NCBI GenBank assembly: GCA_001804205.1
Contig: MHFM01000029.1
Span: 2,706-23,286, forward strand
DNA: 20,581 nt
Direction: 5' to 3'
Origin: Omnitrophica bacterium RIFCSPLOWO2_01_FULL_45_10b
GTDB taxonomy: Bacteria; Omnitrophota; Omnitrophia; Omnitrophales; Danuiimicrobiaceae
Each line of letters begins with the position of its first letter. Position 1 is the stretch's first letter. Of this stretch, positions 13,694 to 20,581 are shown one piece after another. A model generated the notes under the pieces. That model was not told the origin of the DNA. It worked only from the letters and a program-made list of their open reading frames with translations, and did no database searches. Made by a program: the position numbers and the translations under genes.

Positions 13694-15342
13694 CGAATCG
13701 ACTAAGCCGGCTTCTTCATTTTTCCCTGGTCTTATCATTTTTAAATTTGCTTCCACATTTTCTAGGCTCCGGGCTTGCCGTAGAGGTTTCGGGGGTTACA
13801 GAGGAGTCCACGTTCCAAGATGTCCGGTACCTGCGGTGGCCGACGTATGAAGGAATGAAACAAGAGCCTTTGTCCATTATCAGCGGCACTTATCAGACCT
13901 TGCGTTTTGATCATCCTGTGGCGCGAGCCGCCATCTCGAATTCGGAAATCTGTGACGTTGTCGTCATTAATCCGCAGGAAATTCTTTTGAGCGCAAAAAA
14001 AACAGGCCGGGTCAACTTAGTGCTTTGGGATCAGCAGAACCAGATTGCCACCTACAGCATTCAATCGACAGTGGATGTGGAACGGCTTGGACAAATTTTG
14101 CGAGGGCTCGATGACAAAGCAGGAGTCAAAATTTTTCCCTTTGGGGATTCTGTGGTTGTTCACGCAACCACAGACACTGTATTGAAAGCCAAAGAGCTTG
14201 AAAGCGCGATTGGCGCGTTTGATCCAAAGGCTGCCAGTTTGGTGAAGGTCCGCCATCCCAAACAAATTTTTCTGGAAGTCCGTTTTGCGGAGGTAAACCG
14301 GAAGGCGAGTAAGAATTTTGGTTTGGACAGTCAACTTTTGATTAAAAAGTTTGGGGCTCAGACCCTGTTTGGAAAAAATTCACCGTTTGAAAGCTCCGGC
14401 AGCGGAGATACCTTTCAGCAGGAAGACCGTACGGATACACGTTTTGCAGGGACCGACTCTGAAGTAGCGGCCCCGCTTTTGCCACAACCACGCTCCAACA
14501 GCAAAACCGACCTTTTCCTTTCTTATGGGACTGGAAGCACTTGGGTAGCCAACTATCTGCAGTGGCTGGTGGAACAGAATGTTTTGAAAATTATTGCGCG
14601 CCCTAATCTTTTGGCCAAAGACGGGGAGGAGGCTAAATTTCTCGTCGGCGGAGAATTTCCCGTGCCTGTTGAAACCGCAAACCAGATACAGGTGGATTAT
14701 AAGGAGTTTGGCACCCGGCTTGAGTTTAAACCCGAAGTCCTCGACGATCAAGTGATTCGCTTGAAAATGTTAGCTGAGGTGAGCGAACTCGACTTTTCCA
14801 CAACCGTATCCTTCCGGTCCACCGTGTTTCCCACAATTCTAAAACGGACTCAAGAAACCGTCGCAGAATTAAGAGATGGGGAAACGCTTATTATTAGCGG
14901 CATGATTACGCAGCGAGTGAACCGTGTGAATAAGAAATTCCCCATTTTGGGCGACATTCCGCTGATCGATCGGGCCTTCAAGCGGGATGAGTTTGCGCGA
15001 ACAGATGTTGAGCTTCTTGTCATCGTGACGCCGCATATTGTTTCTCCGTTTGACCTCAGCCAGAAGAAGATCTATCCTTCAGAAGATGGCCTTCAAAAAG
15101 TCAAAGATGCGAGCAGTGTGTTTCAGCCGGCTTATCCTGATGCGCAGGGAGATGCGATCAATGAAGTGTTAACGCAGAACGAACCCCTTCAGGTATTCGG
15201 CGCTCCGGAGAAAACCATTCAAAGGGTGACGAAAGACGAAAATGGTAGTCAGAAAATCGAAGTTGGACACGAGAAAGTTCAAGTCAACGTCCAAATTGAC
15301 GTAAAAGAAGGCTCTGCCGTTCAAAAGACTTCCAACGCTTGA
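13690..15342 (+). CDS. cpaC: Tad pilus outer-membrane secretin CpaC/RcpA
   Basis: A 550-residue type II/III-like secretin forming the outer-membrane pore of the Tad machine. Signal peptide at 1-~30 (hydrophobic LSRLLHFSLVLSFLNLLPHF). A pilus-formation N-terminal domain (about 55-130, PVARAAISNSEICDVVVINP) is followed by a BON-like region and the secretin domain from about 195 (QIFLEVRFAEVNRKASKNFG). The secretin signature VAELRDGETLIISGMITQRV with FPILGDIPLIDRAFKRDE and ELLVIVTPHIV ends near 455. The last ~95 residues are polar and Gln/Val-rich and have no match I recognise. ATGA overlap with cpaB shows coupling. It converges on the minus-strand Tad operon. Confidence 0.94.
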   Translation: MTNRLSRLLHFSLVLSFLNLLPHFLGSGLAVEVSGVTEESTFQDVRYLRWPTYEGMKQEPLSIISGTYQTLRFDHPVARAAISNSEICDVVVINPQEILLSAKKTGRVNLVLWDQQNQIATYSIQSTVDVERLGQILRGLDDKAGVKIFPFGDSVVVHATTDTVLKAKELESAIGAFDPKAASLVKVRHPKQIFLEVRFAEVNRKASKNFGLDSQLLIKKFGAQTLFGKNSPFESSGSGDTFQQEDRTDTRFAGTDSEVAAPLLPQPRSNSKTDLFLSYGTGSTWVANYLQWLVEQNVLKIIARPNLLAKDGEEAKFLVGGEFPVPVETANQIQVDYKEFGTRLEFKPEVLDDQVIRLKMLAEVSELDFSTTVSFRSTVFPTILKRTQETVAELRDGETLIISGMITQRVNRVNKKFPILGDIPLIDRAFKRDEFARTDVELLVIVTPHIVSPFDLSQKKIYPSEDGLQKVKDASSVFQPAYPDAQGDAINEVLTQNEPLQVFGAPEKTIQRVTKDENGSQKIEVGHEKVQVNVQIDVKEGSAVQKTSNA

Positions 15343-15448
15343 AGCTTCTGTTTGACAAAAGAATTATAGCGATCAAGCGCCAAAGAACCTCTCCCCAAAG
15401 AATTTCCAAAGAAGTATCATTCACTGCAGGTTCTCTTAGAAGGGGTTT

Positions 15449-15672
15449 GTCATCCTGAGGCCGTCAGGCCGAAGGATCTCGAGATTCTTCGCGGAGCCTG
15501 TCCCGAGCCCGCGAGATTGCTTCGCCCCGCTTTGCGGGGCTCGCAATGACGGGCGAGGGATCTAAGACCAGAGATTCTTCGTCCTCCGCGAAGCAGCCCT
15601 TTAGGGTCGGACTCAGAATGACAGAATCGGGATTGCTTCGGCTACATTTTGACCGCCGCCTCGCAATGACGG
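15449..15672. repeat. cluster of palindromic intergenic repeat units
   Basis: The 15343-15699 gap between convergent genes is largely filled by units with arms like GAGAT-xx-CTTCG and CTCGxxATGAC. Complete units lie at 15449-15480 (minus orientation), 15512-15551, 15571-15622 and 15629-15672. A unit with only its left arm lies at 15480-15510. Arm cores pair and covary: ATCCT/AGGAT, ATTGC/GCAAT, ATTCT/AGAAT, ATTGC/GCAAT. The unit at 15512 also has a perfect 7-bp inner stem GCCCCGC-ttt-GCGGGGC (15524-15540). Similar GCAATGACG/GAGATTGCTTCG elements are, from memory, scattered through many bacterial genomes. They may act as bidirectional transcription barriers here; there are no T-runs. Confidence 0.85.
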
Positions 15673-15699
15673 TTACAAAGCCGCTTCTAGGTTATTTTC

Positions 15700-17112
15700 T
15701 TAGAGTAATCGGAGTTTGATTCGCTGGGCGATTGTATCAAAAAGCTGATCCAACTCGCCTGCGTTCTCTGCCAGAAAGTAAGCGCCTTCGGGATGGCTTG
15801 GATTATTGGTAAGATCCGGATCCGGATCCGAACTCGGAAAGGAAGGATCTCCTGATGTGAGAGGGTCATTGGCGACGCGGCGAAGAAGGACCGATTTCAA
15901 GCTGCTTGAATCGTTTACATTTTGATAAGGATCATTCGAGACGGACGCTTCAGTTCCGAGGCCCACCGAATAAATAGTGGTGCCGTCTGTTTTCGCGTAA
16001 TCAGATTCAATAATTGAAAGATCGTAGCCTTCCTTCCGTATTTCTGTGTATGGGGAATTCAAGCTTGCAATGTGCGAAAAGTGTCCGGGATTGCCTCTGG
16101 AATCGTTGTACGCAAAGGAATTAAGACAGTTGGCAATGTTGTTACACAATGGTAGCTGGGCCGGAACGCAGGCATTTCTACAGGTGGGAGTTACCGCGCT
16201 TGGATTCAAAAGTCGTGGAGGCGTGGCTTGGTTTAAATGGGCTAAAAGCGCTACGTAATCGTAAAACTGATCGTTTGCCGGGGGCGGATAATTTTTTGGG
16301 AGCGGGGGAGTCTTACCATCGATAAAAATGGGGCGAATCGCAGTCGGAGCGCCGTCTGTGAAGACCACCATAGACTTTACCGCAATTGTGCTGTTTACTT
16401 TCTCAAGTTCCTTCCGGCCCATCGCAATCGCGTCCGAAAAACCAGTGTAACCATTCGCAGTCAAGCCATTGATTGCGCTGTCCAAAGTGGCAAAATTGAT
16501 CGGCTGCATAGGGACTATAAGAAATGCCATGTCAGCGAAGGCGATAATGGCCATTTGGTCGAGTCCCTCTTCAAAGGAGCGTACAAAAGAAGAGGCTGCG
16601 AGTTTTAGCACCTCGATCTCCTCAGACATTGATCCTGAAATGTCTAAAACAAGACTAATGACGGCCGGATTCCGTCGGGCGGTCGCATCACTGCTCACAG
16701 TGACCGTTGCAAGAGCGGCATTCGGGATTAGGCGCATAAAAATCGTGTTCACCAAAACTTTTCCGCTTAAGTTAAGAGTGGCGACCTGATCGGCATCTAC
16801 CGTAAACGTGCCGCTTAGTTCGGTGATTTCGCTATCTGAGAAACCCATTTCGTGCAGATTGTATTGAGCTATTTCTATGGCGGCATCCTTGATGGTTGTC
16901 GGAGTTATCCCGCTTTTATACCGGGAAATGCCGCCGATGCCGCCCGCATCGAGGGCGCGCTGGAGGCGCGTCTTATGGATAAAAAGGTTAGCAACATCGA
17001 GTGAAAAACCGCTTAAAAGGAGGAAGGAAATGGTCAGCATGGCCAAGGTAATGGCCGACTGGCCGCGCTTATTGGTAAGGCCTTGAAGCACTTTAAAAAA
17101 TCGTAACTTCAT
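15700..17112 (-). CDS. TadG-like minor pilin with von Willebrand A domain
   Basis: A 470-residue protein with a prepilin-like N-terminus (KRGQSAITLAMLTISFLLLSG, about 15-35), a Tad-like region (DVANLFIHKTRLQRALDAGG, 39-58) and a VWA domain from about 150. The metal-ion-dependent adhesion site is complete: D157-x-S159-x-S161, T223 and D253 (VFTDGAP). The VWA fold is interrupted at about 262-376 by an insert with four cysteines (C311, C315, C323, C329) and resumes at TTIYSVGLGTE. TadG-type proteins are membrane-anchored and thought to act in pilus anchoring or adhesion. A GATCCG triplicate at 15813-15830 codes for a DPDPD stretch. The start at ATG 17112 overlaps the upstream gene by 20 nt. Last gene of the minus Tad arm. 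Confidence 0.88.
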   Translation of the reverse strand: MKLRFFKVLQGLTNKRGQSAITLAMLTISFLLLSGFSLDVANLFIHKTRLQRALDAGGIGGISRYKSGITPTTIKDAAIEIAQYNLHEMGFSDSEITELSGTFTVDADQVATLNLSGKVLVNTIFMRLIPNAALATVTVSSDATARRNPAVISLVLDISGSMSEEIEVLKLAASSFVRSFEEGLDQMAIIAFADMAFLIVPMQPINFATLDSAINGLTANGYTGFSDAIAMGRKELEKVNSTIAVKSMVVFTDGAPTAIRPIFIDGKTPPLPKNYPPPANDQFYDYVALLAHLNQATPPRLLNPSAVTPTCRNACVPAQLPLCNNIANCLNSFAYNDSRGNPGHFSHIASLNSPYTEIRKEGYDLSIIESDYAKTDGTTIYSVGLGTEASVSNDPYQNVNDSSSLKSVLLRRVANDPLTSGDPSFPSSDPDPDLTNNPSHPEGAYFLAENAGELDQLFDTIAQRIKLRLL

Positions 17113-17647
17113 AGATATTTGCCGGCAAACTGAGTAATTCTAAAAAGTTTTTAATTGCAGTTAAAGGCGTATAGTTAATCACAGCTTCCCCAACAACAAT
17201 CGTTCCGTTATTTGCTACGATGCTTGAATTCACATTTCCCGTGTTGTAACGGCTGCTAAAGCTGCCGCTTCCTATCGTTACTCGGGAGATCAAAACGAGA
17301 GCTGATTGGCCAGCTTGCTGGGCGTAAATCGTAGTGATGAGTGTGCCGTGGTCATCGAAGTCTTTGATGAGGAGTTTTGCGCCGTCCATGACTTTTTGCG
17401 AAATATTTTGAAGACACGTATCGGCATTTGTACCAGTCAGAGCAGCGCAATCCCGGAAGCCGGCATTGGCAATTTCGCGGCTCAGGTTGGAAACTCTGAG
17501 TGCGGTCATTAGAATATTGCTGAATTCAGCAGCCGCAAGAAAGAAAACAATCAGAAGGGGAAAAATAATGGCCAGCTCCGTCATGGCCTGGCCGCGTGGA
17601 CGATAGAACCAGCAGAGTTTTCTTTTTAGCTTGTTAAAAAGGTTCAT
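17093..17647 (-). CDS. TadE/TadF-like minor pilin
   Basis: A 184-residue pseudopilin-like protein. A basic N-terminus (MNLFNKLKRKLCWFYRPRGQ) leads into one hydrophobic helix (AMTELAIIFPLLIVFFLAAAEF, about 20-41), the TadE/F signature with the conserved Glu shortly after the Gly-Gln. The periplasmic part has a Cys pair (FRDCAALTG and DTCLQN) and beta-rich segments. TadE/F proteins are processed by the Tad prepilin peptidase and support Flp pilus assembly. ATG 17647 is chosen because it places the helix near the N-terminus; ATG 17689 would add 14 residues inside the preceding gene. It overlaps the neighbours on both sides, so the operon is tightly coupled. Confidence 0.82.
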   Translation of the reverse strand: MNLFNKLKRKLCWFYRPRGQAMTELAIIFPLLIVFFLAAAEFSNILMTALRVSNLSREIANAGFRDCAALTGTNADTCLQNISQKVMDGAKLLIKDFDDHGTLITTIYAQQAGQSALVLISRVTIGSGSFSSRYNTGNVNSSIVANNGTIVVGEAVINYTPLTAIKNFLELLSLPANIYEVTIF

Positions 17648-18080
17648 TTCGGATGATGGTAATGGCTTCGATGTGATAAATTTTTCCATGATCGCCAGCG
17701 ATATTCAGGAGCAAACCCGTCAGGCTGTTCACATTCAGGTTCCTGAAAGCGACTAAGGTGAAGAATTCGGATGATTGGCCGGATCCGGAATCCCCAAAAT
17801 GCACATTGACATCCTCAACGCCCAAATCTTTTGCAGTGTCAGTTACCTTTTTTTGAATGGAACAGCCGCGTATGTCAGCATTTTGGTCGCACGCCGAATC
17901 CGTTCTTCCAAGGCTTCCGAACCGAGCTCCCTCGTTCACTGCAAACTGAAGCACCATCCAGTTGTATGTAATCCGAGTTAAATCGGCGAGGACAAAGAGC
18001 GCGACAAGGAAGAATAACATTGTGAACGCCATTTCAATCGTGGCCTGGCCTTTCTTGTTTCTCGTAGAGTGCTGTTTCAT
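17634..18080 (-). CDS. TadE-like minor pilin
   Basis: A 148-residue protein with the TadE layout: short basic start (MKQHSTRNKKGQATIEMAF), a membrane helix at about 14-36 (ATIEMAFTMLFFLVALFVLADL), then NWMVLQFAVNEGARFGSLG, typical of TadE-family proteins. Two cysteines (C64 and C72 approx.) may form a disulfide. It likely acts as a pseudopilin in the Tad machine. The start ATG 18080 overlaps the stop of the DUF192 gene as ATGA. Two TadE-like genes in tandem are common in tad loci, where one corresponds to TadE and the other to TadF. Confidence 0.85.
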   Translation of the reverse strand: MKQHSTRNKKGQATIEMAFTMLFFLVALFVLADLTRITYNWMVLQFAVNEGARFGSLGRTDSACDQNADIRGCSIQKKVTDTAKDLGVEDVNVHFGDSGSGQSSEFFTLVAFRNLNVNSLTGLLLNIAGDHGKIYHIEAITIIRNEPF

Positions 18081-18424
18081 GATGCTTTCTCCAAAGCCAA
18101 TCGGTCTCCGAGCGCATGCTCCGAATAAAACCCGGAGGAGAACTCCACGACGGAATGGGCCGCTCGAACAAACGGGGAGAGACGGTTTGGTTTTAAATTT
18201 TGGATCGCGGCAATGACTTCATTTTTTTTGTTCAGGAAAAGGACATCAATCGGATAGCGCATACCGAAGGTGTGTATCATTTTACATGGCACGAGCCAGC
18301 AGACTTCTCCGTCTTCCTTTGAGGTTGCTAAAAGCCCCCTCAAGCGGCTCCACGGACGGTTACAATAACGGACTTTGGAAGCCAACACGGCGTTTCGTGT
18401 CACGTTCACAAGCGAATTGTTCAC
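18077..18424 (-). CDS. DUF192 family protein
   Basis: A 115-residue DUF192 protein without a signal peptide. The family core is clear: SRLRGLLATSKEDGEVCWLVPCKMIHTFGM (about 26-55) and RYPIDVLFLNKKNEVIAAIQNLKPNRLSPF, with an end VEFSSGFYSEHALGDRLAL. The family has no settled function. It starts with GTG 18424, supported by AGGAG about 8 nt before it (read on the minus strand). It sits between tadC and tadE and overlaps tadE by 4 nt, so it is co-expressed with the pilus genes. DUF192 genes occur inside tad loci of other bacteria, suggesting an accessory role in the machine (inference). Confidence 0.88.
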   Translation of the reverse strand: MNNSLVNVTRNAVLASKVRYCNRPWSRLRGLLATSKEDGEVCWLVPCKMIHTFGMRYPIDVLFLNKKNEVIAAIQNLKPNRLSPFVRAAHSVVEFSSGFYSEHALGDRLALEKAS

Positions 18425-18447
18425 AAGGGAACTCCTTTTCGCATGGT

Positions 18448-19341
18448 TTAGCGTCCACCGATTCCAGAACTTAACTCCAAAAATGCCGGCCCGAGCGTCA
18501 TGGTAAAAAGCGTAATAAAAATTAGAACCATAGGAAACAGCAATTTCAAAGGGATTCGATACGCTTTTTCGCGCATTCTCTGGCGGAGTTTATCTCTCAG
18601 TTCAGCCGATTGGATGCGAAGCACTTGTGCCAGGCCGGAACCCATTTGGTCAGATTGAATGATTGAAGTTAAGATGATGGATAAGTCCAGCACTTCGCAG
18701 CGTTGAGCGAGCCGGTCGCAGGCTTGAGCGAGCGAAAGCCCTCCCATGAGTTCCCGGTGCATGTGGTCAAATTCTTTGATGACCGGTTCTTCAGGGTCCA
18801 TATCCTGAATGACACGGGGCAGGGCGGCGCTGAAATTAAGCCCCGCTTCAACGCAGACGACAAGAAGATCAAAAAATTGGGGCAGAGCCCTTAGAATTTT
18901 CTTCTGCTGTCTCTGCTTCAGTGCGCGCAATACCAGCCAGACATAGCCGTAGAACGCTATACCTAGGCCTGCGAAAAGGATTAGGTTTTTTAAGGTTAGA
19001 GACCCCATCAAGGCATATAAGACGATGAGAACGATCGGAAGAATAAAGCTCAGCCTGACGACAAATCGATAGAAGCGAACGCTCTTTCGGTGGCGGACCC
19101 CGGCCACAAAGAGCTGGCGGGTGATTTTATCCTCGTAAGAGGTATCTAGCGTAATCTGGTCTGTATTCTTGGTATCTGATCGCAGTGAATCAGCTGAAGG
19201 AAGCCGGTATGGAAAGCTGAGATTCCCAGAAAGACTTGAGAGCCTTTGAGCCAGTGCGCTTCGGTCCTGGTACCGGTGGATGAAAAACCAAGTCAAACCA
19301 GCCGAAGCAATTCCAAAAAAAAGCGAAGAGATTAAAATCAT
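18448..19341 (-). CDS. tadC: Tad pilus inner-membrane platform protein TadC
   Basis: A 297-residue T2SS-F-domain protein. Membrane helices lie near the N-terminus (MILISSLFFGIASAGLTWFF), around 90-110 and 112-130, and at the C-terminus (LLFPMVLIFITLFTMTLGPAF). The T2SSF domain spans about 155-285 and includes FFDLLVVCVEAGLNFSAAL and DRLAQRCEVLDLSIILTSIIQSDQMGSG. TadC and TadB form the platform that the TadA ATPase drives. I prefer ATG 19341, which has a GGGGTGG stretch just before it; a TTG at 19359 is the alternative and lies 3 nt after the tadB stop. The DUF192 gene follows after 23 nt. Confidence 0.92.
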   Translation of the reverse strand: MILISSLFFGIASAGLTWFFIHRYQDRSALAQRLSSLSGNLSFPYRLPSADSLRSDTKNTDQITLDTSYEDKITRQLFVAGVRHRKSVRFYRFVVRLSFILPIVLIVLYALMGSLTLKNLILFAGLGIAFYGYVWLVLRALKQRQQKKILRALPQFFDLLVVCVEAGLNFSAALPRVIQDMDPEEPVIKEFDHMHRELMGGLSLAQACDRLAQRCEVLDLSIILTSIIQSDQMGSGLAQVLRIQSAELRDKLRQRMREKAYRIPLKLLFPMVLIFITLFTMTLGPAFLELSSGIGGR

Positions 19342-19362
19342 TAACCCACCCCATTTCAATAC

Positions 19363-20322
19363 TTAAGATTTTAGCGCGACAATATGCCGCATCCAGAAGA
19401 AAGCAATTATTTGTAGCGCAATCGACATTCCTATCGCAAAGCGGCCTCCTTCAGAACTGGCATAGTTTTGTAGAATAGAAGGATCTGTGGCGTACCAAAT
19501 GGAGGACACAACAATCGGCATCGCAAAAAGAATCCACGAACTCATAACGCCCTGTGCGCTTAACGCTTTGATTTCCCGCTTCAGCGCAAAGCGCTCCCGC
19601 ATCGTTTGTTCCAGATGATCCAAGATTTCACTGAGATTACCGCCAAGCTCCTGGTGGACGCAGACTCCTGTGACAAAAATCTGTAGTTCAGGGCTTTTGA
19701 TTCTTTGGTAGAGATTCTGCATCGCGACCGAAAGCGGCTGTCCCAATTTCATTTCCGCCCGAAGCGATTTGAACTCCTTCGCCACCGGTTCCGGCGCCGT
19801 TTCAGCCACCGCTACAACGGCCGTTTCAAGGCCATGCCCTACCTTGATGGAGTTTGAAATAATTGAAAGAGCGTTCGGCAAATATTCCTCAAATTTTGAA
19901 ATGTACCGTTGGTTGCGAAAACGCAGATAAAAATAGGGCAAGTAGGCGATACCGGCTGCGGCCAGAAGAGCTAAAAATTTGTTGAAGAAAAATTGAAGAT
20001 AGGCAAACGAAACAATGCCGAGGGCGAGCGAAGAAAGGATGAAGAGTGAAACCGAGATATTTAAATTAGCTCGTTTTAAGAAACGCACAAGATCATCAGA
20101 AATGCTGTGTTGGCTTAGGATGTCGCGGAACGTTTTTACGTCACTGAGGTGGCGTATTTTTTCAAGGCTGGGCGTATGGAAGCGCGTAAAAATGTCAGAA
20201 GTAAAAATGCGCTGCTTAAGTTGCCGGTCTTTGTTTAAAAGTCCTCCGGGGCCTAGCAGTTTCCAGCACGAAAAAACGAGAAGGGATACAGAAATCCCTG
20301 CCAAAAGCGCCACTACGCTCAT
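19363..20322 (-). CDS. tadB: Tad pilus inner-membrane platform protein TadB
   Basis: A 319-residue T2SS-F-domain protein. An N-terminal helix (about 4-22), a helix pair around 90-130 (LFILSSLALGIVSFAYLQFF and FLALLAAAGIAYLPYFYLRF), a T2SSF domain at ~140-260 (YLPNALSIISNSIKVGHGLETAV, then VCVHQELGGNLSEILDHLEQTM) and two C-terminal helices. This layout and the position right after the TadA ATPase identify TadB. ATG 20322 overlaps the stop of the tadA gene as ATGA. The gene precedes tadC on the same strand. Confidence 0.93.
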   Translation of the reverse strand: MSVVALLAGISVSLLVFSCWKLLGPGGLLNKDRQLKQRIFTSDIFTRFHTPSLEKIRHLSDVKTFRDILSQHSISDDLVRFLKRANLNISVSLFILSSLALGIVSFAYLQFFFNKFLALLAAAGIAYLPYFYLRFRNQRYISKFEEYLPNALSIISNSIKVGHGLETAVVAVAETAPEPVAKEFKSLRAEMKLGQPLSVAMQNLYQRIKSPELQIFVTGVCVHQELGGNLSEILDHLEQTMRERFALKREIKALSAQGVMSSWILFAMPIVVSSIWYATDPSILQNYASSEGGRFAIGMSIALQIIAFFWMRHIVALKS

Positions 20323-20581
20323 GCTTGCTGTACCTGCTCCGTCGCATCGTTGGCGGGTGCGAGCGCCGAGTTGGTTAGTAAATCCTCAGGGGAAATTCCA
20401 AGCTCTTTAGCCCGATCGAAGAATTTAGGCCTGACCGAATGAACTTTGAAAAAGCCCACCGATTTTCCATCTTTCGACATTCCTTTTTGAACGTAACAAG
20501 CAATTTCCTGGACTGTGATCGTCTCTTGTTCCATGCCTGTTATTTCCGTGATCGATTCAATGCGTCTGATGCCATCAGCGT
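20319..20581 (-). CDS. tadA: Tad secretion ATPase TadA/CpaF, C-terminal fragment (5' partial)
   Basis: The last 87 residues of a longer protein whose N-terminal part lies beyond the right edge. Translation from the edge gives DGIRRIESITEITGMEQETI, closely matching the end of the CpaF/TadA ATPase domain (consensus DGxRRIxSIxEITGMExxxI). An internal ATG at 20534 is not the true start because the frame and similarity continue past it. TadA is the hexameric motor powering Flp pilus assembly. After the family core the tail runs on (GFFKVHSVRPKFFDRAKELGI) and ends in a small Ala/Asn/Gln-rich stretch. The stop overlaps the tadB ATG. Confidence 0.9.
   Translation of the reverse strand, partial: ADGIRRIESITEITGMEQETITVQEIACYVQKGMSKDGKSVGFFKVHSVRPKFFDRAKELGISPEDLLTNSALAPANDATEQVQQA

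Noticed and set aside
1..20581. CRISPR arrays, insertion sequences, phage genes or restriction-defence modules
   Set aside because: No direct repeats with regular spacers, transposase or integrase motifs were seen; the only repeats are the palindromic units at 15449-15672 and a small GATCCG triplicate at 15813-15830.

Overview
The window looks like a chromosomal segment of a diderm (Gram-negative) bacterium of moderate GC content. A secretin and a Tad/Flp pilus assembly set imply an outer membrane. A TIGR04073-type exosortase-associated protein, a ParA ATPase fused to a glycogen-binding module, and a broken-up division/cell-wall cluster suggest an uncultivated lineage such as Omnitrophota (former OP3) or a PVC-related group. 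That taxonomic guess is inference from gene content only.

Layout from left to right. (1) 1-1625: two tandem CNNM/CBS-domain (CorC/HlyC-like) membrane proteins, the first cut by the window edge. (2) 1807-5296: a tightly packed plus-strand operon with a ParA-family ATPase carrying a C-terminal AMPK-type carbohydrate-binding module (CBM48), a protein resembling a MinD/FlhG ATPase that has lost its P-loop, an unrecognised protein whose 3' end seems frameshifted, and a CdsZ/COG1579-like coiled-coil zinc-ribbon protein. (3) 5492-9484: a short dcw (division and cell wall) operon, mraZ - STAS protein - rsmH - ftsL - ftsI, behind a near-consensus promoter, a 14-bp palindrome and three MraZ-box-like repeats with exact 10-nt spacing. 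The mur genes that usually follow are absent. (4) 9405-12161: a glutathione block in which gshB (minus) and gshA (plus) diverge from a 38-bp gap, with a cyclophilin-like gene 1 nt after gshA. gshB and ftsI overlap tail-to-tail by 80 bp. (5) 12203-12867: a possible promoter and long hairpin, tRNA-Pro(CGG) with encoded CCA, and a secreted TIGR04073-like protein. (6) 12995-20581: Tad/Flp pilus genes in two converging arms. cpaB-cpaC are on the plus strand; tadA(cpaF)-tadB-tadC-DUF192-tadE-tadE/F-like-vWA/tadG are on the minus strand. The arms meet at a 357-bp gap holding a cluster of palindromic repeats whose arms covary.

How the genes work together. RsmH methylates 16S rRNA, while FtsL and FtsI build septal peptidoglycan under probable MraZ control. 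GshA and GshB together make glutathione. CpaB, the CpaC secretin, the TadA motor, TadB/TadC and the TadE/F/G-like minor pilins form most of a Tad secretion and pilus machine. The Flp pilin, prepilin peptidase and TadZ are not in this window. The most novel-looking part is the ParA-CBM48 operon, whose architecture suggests a positioning ATPase that binds an alpha-glucan.
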